Shown here piece after piece: positions 1 to 8,078 of a stretch of 24,080 bases of DNA. The translations under genes and the position numbers were made by a program. Origin of the DNA: Fibrobacterota bacterium (GTDB lineage: Bacteria > Fibrobacterota > Fibrobacteria > UBA5070); assembly GCA_016715065.1 (NCBI GenBank), contig JADKBN010000011.1, forward strand, positions 1 to 24,080, read 5' to 3'. The notes beneath the pieces are model-generated. The model worked only from the letters and a program-made list of their open reading frames with translations, was not told the DNA's origin and made no database searches. The first letter of the stretch is position 1. Each line of letters starts with the position of its first letter.

Positions 1-111
1 TCTCTGGGTGGATCATTTTGATGGAGCCGCCGAGACTGGAAAAACGGGGGGAGATCGGGCGAATCGGCGCTTGAATTGAGTCAAATGTTGTCTCAATTCA
101 CAAACACAGAA
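1..111. other. Intergenic flank downstream of the restriction-modification operon
   Basis: No reading frame here looks like a gene. The only structure I see is the inverted repeat at 72-100, listed separately. The stretch lies just past the stop codon of the last minus-strand gene of the operon. Confidence 0.5.
72..100 (-). terminator. Hairpin downstream of the operon, possible transcription end
   Basis: TGAATTGAG (72-80) and CTCAATTCA (92-100) form a perfect 9-bp inverted repeat around an 11-nt loop. It starts 11 nt past the stop codon of the YgjP-type gene in the direction of transcription. No run of T follows on the minus strand, so it is not a classic intrinsic terminator. It could equally be a 3'-end stabilising hairpin or a dyad binding site. 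Confidence 0.35.
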
Positions 112-822
112 TCAGATCCCCTCGACGTCCATCCCGTGTTCGGCCAGCCAGGCTTTGTGCTGCGCGTAACCAGGTAGCGCGTGCTCCACCCGCAACCAGA
201 AAGCTGGCGTGTGGTGCGGCACGTGCAGGTGCGCCATCTCGTGGATGGTCACGTACTCGGCGATGCGGGCAGGCAGGAGGATGGTCTTCCAGTGGAAGTA
301 GAGCTTCCCACCTTTACCACAGGAACCCCAGCGGAAGCCCAGATCCTGGACCTTGATCGATGTTGGTGACACGCCCATTCCATCGGCGAACTCCAGGACG
401 CGGCCAGTTAGCCACGCTTTTGCACGCTCCGCGTACCAGCGCACGAAGTGTTCCCGGGCATTCTGCATTTCCGTGCCAAGCAGGTTGAAGCGCCCGCCGG
501 TAAGCTTCAGCGGAACGTCCTGATGATCGACAAGCTTGAGTCTGTAACTGCGACCCAGGTAAAGGAATCCTTCGCCATCGACATACGATTTGGGTACGAC
601 AGGTTTGTGCAGTCGACCCTTCTCGGCGAGCTTCGTGTACACCCAGAACAACTTTTCCTTGACGAACTGCCGCAGCACGGCGACCTTGGCGTCGGGCGGC
701 GCGGTCAGGATCAGCTCTCCGCCACGATCCACGGTGATCTGTAGGGTTCGGCGCCCTTTGCTCCGTCGTACTTCGAAGACCAAGTCGTCGACCTGCAGAC
801 TTCTGGTCGTTGGCATGCTCAT
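112..822 (-). CDS. YgjP-type M48-like zinc metallopeptidase (DUF45)
   Basis: Predicted 236-aa soluble metal-dependent hydrolase of the YgjP/DUF45 family, related to SprT- and WSS1-like peptidases. The zinc site is clear: HEMAH at residues 194-198, with a third histidine about 6 residues further on in the HHTPAFW segment. The upstream WGSC motif (about 166-169) is typical of the family. I start at ATG 822 rather than TTG 825 because this ATG overlaps the repaired hsdR stop codon as TGATG, which implies translational coupling. Family members are often found beside hsdR in type I restriction loci, but their substrate there is not established. Role in this operon: unknown accessory. No signal peptide is seen. 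Confidence 0.92.
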   Translation of the reverse strand: MSMPTTRSLQVDDLVFEVRRSKGRRTLQITVDRGGELILTAPPDAKVAVLRQFVKEKLFWVYTKLAEKGRLHKPVVPKSYVDGEGFLYLGRSYRLKLVDHQDVPLKLTGGRFNLLGTEMQNAREHFVRWYAERAKAWLTGRVLEFADGMGVSPTSIKVQDLGFRWGSCGKGGKLYFHWKTILLPARIAEYVTIHEMAHLHVPHHTPAFWLRVEHALPGYAQHKAWLAEHGMDVEGI

Positions 823-3800
823 CAAACGCTCATCAAGGTGTCGTGGTTCGCCTGGGCTTGATCCAACAGACGGTCGGCGAGAACGCCTGCTTTTTCGTCG
901 TTCACGAGTGGCGGTCGCAAGCGCGAAATGTGCTCGAACAACAGTCCATTCAGAGCTTCCCGAGCTGACAATTTCTGAGGGTCCAGATGCGCGGGTCCGC
1001 CTGGATCTCCTGCGTCAGGATTGACACCAACTCCATCGTCACGTCCTTGAAACGCGGCAACTCGTGTGGGCTGGGAGCGCCGCCATTGCAGGCCACGTCG
1101 ATGACCGTCCGAAGGAACGGCGCGCAGTGAACTGGAAGGTCGGCGGGCACGTGCTCGTCGGGCACCGTGCCGGTGCGGATCTCCGTGATCATGCCATGAA
1201 GCTGCAGGACTAGTTCATCCCATTGCTCGCCCAGGCTCTGGAGGATCTCGTTCAAGCGTTCCGAAAACTTGCGGAACAGGACCGGGTCCTCGTCCATGTG
1301 CTTGCGGATGTGCGCACGCACGGCGTGTTCCATCTCAGATGCCTTGGCGCGATCGTTCACGGCTCGTGAAAGCTGGTGGTCGAACTCCACATCGGTGAGC
1401 ATCACAGGTGGGATCTTCGGGTCGATACCCAAAGAAATGACGTGGTCGTCGATGAGCTTGCGAACCTTGGCGCCGATGTCCTTGCCTAGAACCGGGCCTT
1501 CCTTGTAGCGGTTTCGGGCGCTCGCGTGCAAGAAGGCCAATCGCTTGGCATCACCAACGAACGGCAATCCCTCGGGCCGCGGCAACACCCATCCAGGGTA
1601 TTCAAGAAGGCCTTCGGTTTCACCGTAAAGTCGGCTCGCACTCGCTCGGACGACAATGCTTGCAGGCAGGCATCAGTGTCGCGCAGAGACTCCACACCCT
1701 GTTGACGCAGTACGTCCATCACGCGCACATGGCGGTCGCGCAAGACCGGTATTTGGTCCTGGATGCTCGCCAGAGTTCCTTCGATATCGTCGCTCGCGTA
1801 GGCTTTCAGCGCCTCTTCCAGATGCTGCGCGATGCCATAGTAATCCACCACCACTCCGCAGCGCTTTCCATGGCCTGTTCGGTTCACGCGTGCGATGGCT
1901 TGGAGCAACTCGGCCTCACGGATGGGACGATCGAGATACATGACGCCTTCGATGGGCGCGTCAAATCCTGTCAGAAGCATGGACTTCACCACCAGGAATG
2001 CCAACGGGCTCGTTTTTTTAGGGTCGGCATGGACCAGCAGTTTCTTGTAGTTCTTGATGGCCTCTTCCTGGGCACTGGCGTCGGTCCAGATTTTCCAAGT
2101 CGGGTCGTCGTTGTTGCTCCCGGAGATCACGGCCGCGAACTCGATGCGCTGGAGGGTCTCGCGTACGCGCCACGCCTGCACGAGCGCCTGGAATCGCGGT
2201 GGTCGCTGGCACAGGAGCTCGTCGTCCATCTCCTTCTCGTATCCGGAAAGTGCTGCGGCATCGCGCAGTATTTCGTCGCGAGCGATGCGCAGGGCGTCCA
2301 CGTACCTGACCACGGCACGACGACTGTAAGCCACCACCTGTGCCTTGTAGTTGTTGGGCAGAATGTTCGTGATGTAGTGCCGCATCATGTCGCGGGCCTT
2401 GTCTGCAATCAGATCCGGGGCATCGAAAATATGCCCTTTGGTCGCGTACTTTTTGCGGATCGCTTCCAGCTCATCGGGAGTGTGTCCCGCGAACATGTCT
2501 TCGAACAAATCGTCCAGATTCGCGCCGTCCTTCACCGCGCCTTTGGCGGTGCGTCCTTCGTACAAGACAGGCACCGTGGCGCCATCGGCCTCGGCTTCCT
2601 TGAGCGTGTACTTGTCGATGTAGTCGCCGAAAATCGCGTGTGTGCGCTTCTTCTGGCCCATCAAAATCGGGGTTCCGGTGAACCCGATGCGCACGCAGTT
2701 GGGGATCCCGGCCAAGAGGTTGGCATGTAGGTCGCCAGCCTGTGTGCGATGGGCTTCGTCGATCAGCACCAAAATCGATTCATCTTCGTTCAGGATCTCG
2801 AACGCGGCTCCTTCCGCGGCTTCCAGCAATGACGGAAATTCGTCTTCATCCTCGATAGGTGCTCCGTCTTCCAAGTCGGGATTGCGGTACTTCTGGATGG
2901 TGGAAAAGATCAGGCCAGGGCCTTTTTGCCGAAGCAGCGCACGCAGCCCTTCTTGGCCCGATGCGATCTGGACCTTTTCGCCTGTGAGCCCCGCCGTTCC
3001 GGCAAGCTGGGTCTGCAAGTCCTTGCGATCGGTAACCACGACCACTTTGAACCGACGTAGCGCCTGGGCGCTGCGGAGCTTGCGGATCAAGAACACCATG
3101 GTCAGGCTTTTGCCCGAACCCTGCGTGTGCCACACGATGCCGCCGCGCTGGTCGCTTTCGCCGTGCTCTTTGCGAGTCTTGCCGGTCGTGAGCCGGGCGA
3201 TGGCCCGGTTCACGGCGCGGTACTGCTGGTAACGGCACACGGTCTTGATGGTCTGGCCGTTCACCTGCATGTACAGCATGAAGTTTTGCACCACGTCCAA
3301 CAGGTTGGCTGGGGCCAAGATGCCCGCGATCAATCGCTCCTGTTCGGACAGTACGGCCTTTTTCATCACCTGCGCGATCTCGACTTCGCTGCCTGTGCCT
3401 TCGGGTGTACACACAGTCTTCCACTGTGTGAAGTGTTCGAAGGCGGTACCGATGCACGCGACACGCGCCTCGTCGTAGCTGGACGCGATCAGAAGCTGCA
3501 CGCTGCGGAACAGGTTCTCGTTGCCCTCGTGCTCGCCCACTTCGCCGGCTGGTTTGCGCTGGTTTGTGTAGCGGCGCAACTGGTCCACGGCTTCGGCCAA
3601 CGGTTCCGAGACCGAGGGGCTTTTGCACTCAACCACCACCAACGGCACGCCGTTCACCAGCAGCACCAGGTCCGGCACGATGAACTTCTTGGCCGAGTCG
3701 AAGCCGGGTGGGCAGTTCACGCGGTATTGGTTGATGACGGTGAAGTGGTTGTTGGCCGGCACTTCCCAGTCGATGTAACGGATGGTCTGGCCACGGCCGC

Positions 3801-4134
3801 CGTCCCAGCCCGGAAGCCCTTCGACGGTGATGCCTCGGAGCAACAGCCCCGTGACCTCTTCGTTGGCCTCCATGAGCTTGGATGCACGTGGACGGGTAAT
3901 GGCAGCAACCGCCTCGGAGATCCGGTCGTCGTCCAGCCAAGGCTTGCCGTCGCGCAGATTGATCGCTCGGAGGCGTTCGCGCAGGACGGCTTCCTGCACA
4001 ACCTCGAAGAAGTTGGTTCGACCTGTGACCGAAGGGGCGTCCATGTCGCCGTGTACATGGTGCCACTTCTGTGCAACGAGTTGCTCGACAAACGGTTTCT
4101 CGACTTCCACCAATTCCCAGCCCATCACGGGCAC
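822..4134 (-). CDS. hsdR: Type I restriction endonuclease subunit R (HsdR), frameshifted as written
   Basis: ATP-dependent translocase and nuclease subunit of the type I restriction complex. Visible in order are a PD-(D/E)xK nuclease (PD at residues 154-155, ECK at 169-171), Walker A TQGSGKS (337-343), the DEAH helicase box (459-462), TGTP (486-489) and a late QAIARVNRT helicase motif. The frame is broken twice. Near 1590, GATGGGTG would read through as GATGGGGTG. Near 993, GACCCGCG would read through as GACCCCGCG. Both fixes add one base to a homopolymer, and the repaired protein ends at 822 with a TGATG overlap onto the next gene. Length would be about 1,100 aa, normal for HsdR. The start shown is GTG 4134. 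If a C is restored in the CCC run near 4137, ATG 4157, with a GGAAGG ribosome-binding site 7 nt upstream, adds eight residues and is probably the true start. Confidence 0.95.
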
Positions 4135-4164
4135 CTGGGCGTGCGCTGTCGCGTCATCTCTCCG

Positions 4165-4170
4165 CCTTCC
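4165..4170 (-). promoter_or_regulatory. Likely hsdR ribosome-binding site
   Basis: GGAAGG on the minus strand lies 7 nt before ATG 4157. That ATG enters the hsdR frame only if one C is added to the homopolymer near 4137, so this site argues for a start upstream of the GTG at 4134. Confidence 0.45.
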
Positions 4171-4185
4171 TGCAGAGGAAAATCG

Positions 4186-4206
4186 CCGTGACGGAACGTG
4201 TCACGG
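4186..4206. promoter_or_regulatory. Inverted repeat upstream of hsdR, candidate operator
   Basis: CCGTGAC (4186-4192) and GTCACGG (4200-4206) are a perfect 7-bp inverted repeat with a 7-nt spacer. The centre-to-centre distance of 14 bp is unlike most intrinsic terminators but fits a dyad protein-binding site. It sits between the candidate promoter (4252-4281) and the hsdR start. A short TTTT occurs three bases beyond the repeat on the minus strand, so an attenuator-like hairpin is the alternative. Confidence 0.4.
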
Positions 4207-4251
4207 GGAGGTGTTTGGAAAGATGGGAATTTGCGACGGGCTTGAACGGCA

Positions 4252-4281
4252 CAAAATTACCGCGAAGCACTCCTGGGCAAA
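4252..4281 (-). promoter_or_regulatory. Candidate Bacteroidota-type promoter for hsdR
   Basis: On the minus strand TTTG (4281-4278) is followed after 18 nt by TAATTTTG (4259-4252), an exact TAnnTTTG -7 box with a -33 TTTG at nearly the spacing described for Bacteroidota promoters. Transcription would begin near 4245, about 90 nt before the proposed hsdR start. This would allow hsdR to be expressed independently of the methylase genes. Confidence 0.4.
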
Positions 4282-4314
4282 TGCCGAATGTGTTCGCCGA
4301 AACCAGTGCCGAAG

Positions 4315-4596
4315 CTAGGTCGAAGGAAAAACCTTGGCCTCGTAGGACTCTCTTGATAGCGGACAATCGACCAGGTTCAGAAAGTCATTCTTCGAGAGAC
4401 GGCATTGCTTCGCCATCTGCCCAAGAAGATTATCGGGGATTTCTCGCATCTTGGGAGTGTGGCTGGTCTTGGTCTGGATTGCTGTTTTCTTGCCATCAGA
4501 CTTGCGGTGATAGACAAAGAATCGGTGGTCACCCTGGCGCACCTGGAAGCCCTTGTTTTCCAGTCCTCGCTCCACGTCCGCTTTTTTCCTAGACAT
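4315..4596 (-). CDS. Small HicA-like (dsRBD-fold) protein
   Basis: A 93-aa protein that resembles HicA-family toxins in its pattern: helix (6-16), strand with GDH (22-24), strands around 28-45 including TSH (44-46), then a helical tail with CPLSRESYE. HicA toxins are dsRBD-fold mRNA interferases, with the catalytic histidine in a G-S-H-like turn; here GDH occupies that place. No HicB antitoxin is seen. Instead the start overlaps the end of the 362-aa upstream gene by 8 nt (ATG 4596, stop TAG 4589-4591), so the two are co-translated. I chose ATG 4596 because upstream starts lack coupling and similarity. The stretch is lower in GC (line 4381-4440 is 29/60) than hsdR. Function as a toxin is not shown. 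Confidence 0.6.
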   Translation of the reverse strand: MSRKKADVERGLENKGFQVRQGDHRFFVYHRKSDGKKTAIQTKTSHTPKMREIPDNLLGQMAKQCRLSKNDFLNLVDCPLSRESYEAKVFPST

Positions 4597-5677
4597 CGGC
4601 AACCTGCTCGATCGCTTCCTGCAGTGACCTCTTGAGCTTAAGTGCATCCTCTGCCAAGGACTCGTCGTCAGCCAATGCGTACTCCGTCCAGAGCATCTGG
4701 ATTTGCGCTTCCAATTCGTCGACCAGCAGTTCGCGATTCAGAGCGAAAGCGAAAATTCCCAAGGAGTCCTCGCGAACTTCCAAGTACTGTCCCGATTCCT
4801 CTTCCAAGGCAACATCCAGATCCAGTGGGCTCCGGAACCGCAGCAGGCGCCCATCCCCTAACGGACATTCCACCAGATGCACAGGTGAGAGGTCGATCGG
4901 CTGGATCCGGCTAACCTCGGTCAGTTGCGCGGGGTAGCCATCTTCGTCGAGGACGAATTTCCCGGTGACTTGGATGGGCTCGGCACGAGACTCGACGATC
5001 GAATCTTCGATCTGCGGCAAGTAGCTGCAATCGATGGGGCGTTGCGTCGGTTGGTACTTGATGGTCACGATCTTGCGATCAAAGTCGATCTTCATCAACT
5101 TGCCAGTGACAGTCATTTCCGCATCATCCGCGGCGGCCGGCTGCAGCCAGTCTTTGAGTACACGAGCCGCACGAGGGTTCAGATAGACGGGATTCGCGTG
5201 CGATTTGGTACGGAACCCGATTCTGTAGGGGCTACCTGTTCCAGGAAGGAATCTTTGAACTTCTCGAGCAAACCGGGCAGAGAAGGCCGGACTTGGAAGC
5301 AGGCTACGCAATGCCTCGAAGTCGTTGTTGGCCACAGCCTCCCAGGAACGTTGGATCGCATCGAACAGAGGGATCACGTCACCAAGCGGAAGCTGGTACT
5401 GTGGACCTTCTTCCAAGGGAATCGCGTAGCTGCCTTTGATCGCCGTTCCACAACGAAGAGCATAACGCTCGGTCAAACTGCGAGACGGTTTGAAGCGATC
5501 CCCGATGGCCAAACCATCTTGAGCGGCTGCCAGCAAGTAGGCAATTCGTTGCAAACCATTGAGCAGATCAACCAGAATATCCATGCGGATCTGGTGACGA
5601 TCAGTCTCGCCACCTTCGATCTTCAGCAGGGCAGAAAATCCCTCCGGAATATCGAAGCGAGGGGATGGCTCAGGCAT
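4589..5677 (-). CDS. Unrecognised 362-aa protein paired with the HicA-like gene
   Basis: I do not recognise a named family. The protein is soluble and acidic, without signal peptide or membrane segment. Residues 25-60 look helical. Residues about 188-262 form a strand-rich module in which the motif V-T/V-G-K is seen twice (189-193 and 236-240), each followed by a strand such as KIVTIKY or PAQLTEVSRI. This suggests a small beta-barrel or duplicated strand module. The C-terminal 50 residues are a charged helix. ATG 5677 has GGAGG 10 nt upstream. The 3' end overlaps the HicA-like start by 8 nt. A 103-bp gap separates it from the macrodomain gene. It could be the antidote or partner of the small protein, but that is inference from coupling only. 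Confidence 0.8.
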   Translation of the reverse strand: MPEPSPRFDIPEGFSALLKIEGGETDRHQIRMDILVDLLNGLQRIAYLLAAAQDGLAIGDRFKPSRSLTERYALRCGTAIKGSYAIPLEEGPQYQLPLGDVIPLFDAIQRSWEAVANNDFEALRSLLPSPAFSARFAREVQRFLPGTGSPYRIGFRTKSHANPVYLNPRAARVLKDWLQPAAADDAEMTVTGKLMKIDFDRKIVTIKYQPTQRPIDCSYLPQIEDSIVESRAEPIQVTGKFVLDEDGYPAQLTEVSRIQPIDLSPVHLVECPLGDGRLLRFRSPLDLDVALEEESGQYLEVREDSLGIFAFALNRELLVDELEAQIQMLWTEYALADDESLAEDALKLKRSLQEAIEQVADV

Positions 5678-5687
5678 TCTTGCAGAT

Positions 5688-5692
5688 CCTCC
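5688..5692 (-). promoter_or_regulatory. Ribosome-binding site of the 362-aa protein gene
   Basis: GGAGG on the minus strand, 10 nt before ATG 5677. It fixes the start of the unrecognised 362-aa protein and makes this one of the better translation signals in the cassette. Confidence 0.55.
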
Positions 5693-5780
5693 AGGAGTGG
5701 GGAGAAGTTAGACATTGCCGGGCCTGGTTTGTCACCCGATTCATCCATGGCTCAACCTTTTCGCGCACAGGAAGCAGTGT

Positions 5781-6233
5781 TCACTGCGGCAGGTACACCA
5801 GAATCCGTGTTTCCGGCAGCTTGGCCAGGATCACTTCCATGCTGGCCTTCACCGTCGGCCAAGCAAGGCCTCCCAGTCCGCAACCCAACGCAGGCAAGGC
5901 TATGGACTCGATGCTGTGCGTACGCACGATCTCCACCAACTGCTCCAACGCGGACTCCACCCACTCCAGATGGGACGGGTTCCGCCAGTGGTCCTTGGTC
6001 GCGGCATGGAGCACGTACCGGATGGTGCCAAGCTGGCCGGATTCGGTGAGAAGGACTCCGCCGGGCATCAGGTCGCCACGACGGGCGGCTTGTTCGTACG
6101 CTTGCGATGCTTGAGGAAACGCTTTCTTGAACTGGAGAGCCAGCCCCTTTCCCATCACGCCCTTGGTGTTGACGGCATTGACCGCCGCTTGGACCGGAGC
6201 TTCCAGGATGTTGCCATGGACGAAGTCGATCAT
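5781..6233 (-). CDS. Stand-alone macrodomain protein, DarG/TARG1 type
   Basis: A 150-aa single-domain macro protein expected to bind ADP-ribose and probably to remove it from a macromolecule. The binding-loop sequence NTKGVMGKGLALQF (22-35) and the second loop PALGCGLGG (114-122) are typical of the DarG branch. An asparagine at position 22 and a lysine at 80, within ATKDHW, match the positions of residues reported as catalytic in the DarG macrodomain. Full DarG antitoxins have an additional C-terminal domain that is absent here, and no DarT ADP-ribosyltransferase is seen in the window. It may reverse ADP-ribosylation made by an invader or by an unlinked enzyme, or sense ADP-ribose derivatives. 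ATG 6233 has no strong ribosome-binding site. A 183-bp AT-rich gap with repeats precedes it. Confidence 0.92.
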   Translation of the reverse strand: MIDFVHGNILEAPVQAAVNAVNTKGVMGKGLALQFKKAFPQASQAYEQAARRGDLMPGGVLLTESGQLGTIRYVLHAATKDHWRNPSHLEWVESALEQLVEIVRTHSIESIALPALGCGLGGLAWPTVKASMEVILAKLPETRILVYLPQ

Positions 6234-6283
6234 TGTGCTACAGAAGCTACCAATACATCCGCGATTAGACTAAACACTTGAGC

Positions 6284-6309
6284 AGTATATCGCGTATAAT
6301 GTGCGTATA
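6284..6309. repeat. Cluster of three (A/C)GTATA repeats, proximal set
   Basis: AGTATA at 6284, CGTATA at 6293 and CGTATA at 6304 (plus-strand starts) are spaced 9 and 11 bp, about one helical turn. They lie 50-75 bp upstream of the macrodomain start. A plus-strand TATAAT (6295-6300) and minus-strand TATACT and TATACG hexamers are embedded, so the cluster probably overlaps a promoter. Confidence 0.5.
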
Positions 6310-6336
6310 TCCCTTGCTTGTCAGGAAAGGGAAAAC

Positions 6337-6349
6337 ACCGAAATTCGGC
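6337..6349. repeat. Short palindrome between the repeat clusters
   Basis: CCGAA-A-TTCGG (6338-6348) is a perfect 5-bp dyad around one base, midway between the two CGTATA clusters. It could be a separate binding site. It is short enough to be chance. Confidence 0.25.
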
Positions 6350-6380
6350 GAAAAATGCAGTTTTCTTGTGTACGCAGAGT

Positions 6381-6406
6381 CGTATAAGTCCGTATAACGG
6401 CGCATA
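6381..6406. repeat. Cluster of three CG(T/C)ATA repeats in 10-bp phase, distal set
   Basis: CGTATA at 6381, CGTATA at 6391 and CGCATA at 6401 recur exactly every 10 bp, so the copies face the same side of the helix. The set begins 11 bp downstream of the AlbA-type gene stop. Together with the cluster at 6284-6309 it makes six copies in about 125 bp, which looks like a multi-site operator. The adjacent gene encodes a winged-helix protein that is an obvious candidate binder. Confidence 0.55.
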
Positions 6407-6416
6407 AGTTTGGGGA

Positions 6417-8078
6417 TCAGGACGGGTTGGGTACGGTGTAGAAAGCGCCTCGACGCTCGCCAGTTTTGGCCAAGGCTCTGCGTTTAACAAGGCGCTTGAG
6501 CACTCGCCATGCCTGGTCTTCATCAAGCCTGCACAACTCCATCACGTCGCCGCGCTTGATCTGCCCGTGCTGCGCCACGTAGCTCAGGATCATCTGTTCG
6601 TGCTGGATCGCAGAAAACCCCATCTGGCGGGTGTACGCCGCCTTCTGGCCAGCGGCTTGGTAGAGCGATGCGGAAAGCGTGTAACTACGGCCGCGCGTGG
6701 AGCCGTGCGCCTCGACAAGCCCGGTTTCCACCAAGGCCTCGAGGGTTCGCTTGGATGTGGCGGGATCGCGCTGGATTCGCTCGGCCAATTGTTCTGCTGT
6801 CATGCGCTTGAGTTCGTGCAGGGTCGCCAAGGCGATCAGGCTGTCCACAGGCAGCGGACCCTGGCGGCGATTTTCCTCGTCCACGACCAGCTTCAAGAAG
6901 GCCAAGTCGGCGTCCTCGGTGGGCAAGCACAAGACCACACTCTGCGCATCGGTGCGGCTGTAGTCGGGGGCCGGGCGGCCAAAGCGCAGCAGGCCGCGGT
7001 AGATGGTGTCGACCCCGCGTCCGGAGCGTTCCACGATCCCGATCCGCTTCATGGCATCGGCCAAGGCGGGGTTGCGTGGACGGGGCTCTGTGACCAGCAG
7101 GTTCACAAGGGTAACGCCTTCCACCAGGCCACCTGGGTTGCTGATCACCAAGGCGTCGTCTTGCAGGCGCACATGGACGGCCCCCAGCCGGTGGTAGTCG
7201 CGATGGATGAGCGCGTTGGCTACGGCTTCGCGGAAGGCTCCAAGGTCCACCTTCGGGACAGGCACACGGAACAATCCCACCTGAAGTTCTTCTTCGGGAT
7301 TGTACGGACGGAAATTGGTCTCCAGCCACTCCAGGGATTTCAACAGCGGAGCGCGGCTGAATTCATTGAACCGCACCGACTCCTGAGACAAGACCTGGAA
7401 GGCGACCTCGTGGGTAGATACCAGGCGCCGGAGTGAAGGCTCGCGCCCGACTAACAGAAGTCCGGTCAATGTGGGCACGCGACCCTCCGGCGTGCGGCTG
7501 GTCAGTCCCAAGGCGCCGTCGAGCGCTTCGTCGTCGAGTTCCAGCAAGACGCGGTCGCCGCCGTAGCGCTGCACGGACTGCCGAAGACGTTCACGCTCCA
7601 ACGGATCCAGATCGTCCAGTGTCGCGCCAGCCACGGGCTGGGCCGAGGCGTCAAGCAGTCCGAACGTGGACGCTCGGATCAGGCGGTCGTGCGGAAGCAT
7701 GGGAGTGCACTCGGGCGTGCCGTCGGGTTTCAGCCGTCGGCGCAGGTACAAGCCGCCTTGAGTCGCCACTTCGCTGTGCGCCTTGGGCACGCGGATGCGT
7801 GCGACGGGAACGTCGTTCACATCCAGTGCATCGACGGTCACGTTCACGGAAGGCGATGTGCGGGCCGCGACCAATCCGGCCAAGCCCGCGAGCATCTCGT
7901 GATCCTTATGCAGACCGGTCGGCTTTCCGTCGTCTTCCACGCCCAGCCAAAGATCACCGCCGTCGGCGTTAGCCATGCAGACGATGGCTTCGACCAGCTC
8001 GTGGTCGGGTAGCCGTTTGAGGTCGCTCTTGAACTCGACCGCCAGCGTTTCACGCGGTGGAAGCACGCCGTCGCTCAC
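6417..8078 (-). CDS. AlbA_2 / HATPase_c_4 winged-helix protein (Schlafen-like, RM-associated)
   Basis: A 553-aa cytosolic protein. The N-terminal AlbA_2 (Schlafen-like) domain spans about 8-135 with EFKS (15-18) and the NADGGDLWLGV segment (37-47). A GHKL-type HATPase_c_4 module spans about 275-385: FREAVANALIHRDY (282-295), ISNPGG (312-317) and ERSGRGVD (350-357). Two winged-helix segments follow (about 425-470 and 490-550). Genes of this architecture are common passengers of type I restriction loci, usually annotated as ATP-binding proteins or regulators. The start is GTG 8078, whose GTGA overlap with the hsdS stop (8075-8077) indicates coupled translation. It is intact despite many frameshifts elsewhere. 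A DNA-binding role at the CGTATA repeats just downstream is a guess. Confidence 0.9.
   Translation of the reverse strand: MSDGVLPPRETLAVEFKSDLKRLPDHELVEAIVCMANADGGDLWLGVEDDGKPTGLHKDHEMLAGLAGLVAARTSPSVNVTVDALDVNDVPVARIRVPKAHSEVATQGGLYLRRRLKPDGTPECTPMLPHDRLIRASTFGLLDASAQPVAGATLDDLDPLERERLRQSVQRYGGDRVLLELDDEALDGALGLTSRTPEGRVPTLTGLLLVGREPSLRRLVSTHEVAFQVLSQESVRFNEFSRAPLLKSLEWLETNFRPYNPEEELQVGLFRVPVPKVDLGAFREAVANALIHRDYHRLGAVHVRLQDDALVISNPGGLVEGVTLVNLLVTEPRPRNPALADAMKRIGIVERSGRGVDTIYRGLLRFGRPAPDYSRTDAQSVVLCLPTEDADLAFLKLVVDEENRRQGPLPVDSLIALATLHELKRMTAEQLAERIQRDPATSKRTLEALVETGLVEAHGSTRGRSYTLSASLYQAAGQKAAYTRQMGFSAIQHEQMILSYVAQHGQIKRGDVMELCRLDEDQAWRVLKRLVKRRALAKTGERRGAFYTVPNPS

Noticed and set aside
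3127..4191. A 354-codon plus-strand frame opposite hsdR
   Set aside because: The opposite strand encodes the HsdR nuclease and helicase motifs in order. The plus frame has no recognisable pattern.
6230..6526. A 98-codon minus-strand frame between the AlbA-type and macrodomain genes
   Set aside because: It begins inside the AlbA-type gene in another frame and runs through the CGTATA repeats. Its Tyr/Thr texture comes from those repeats.
5781..6526. A complete DarT-DarG toxin-antitoxin system
   Set aside because: The macrodomain fits DarG, but neither DarT nor the DarG C-terminal domain is found in any frame nearby.
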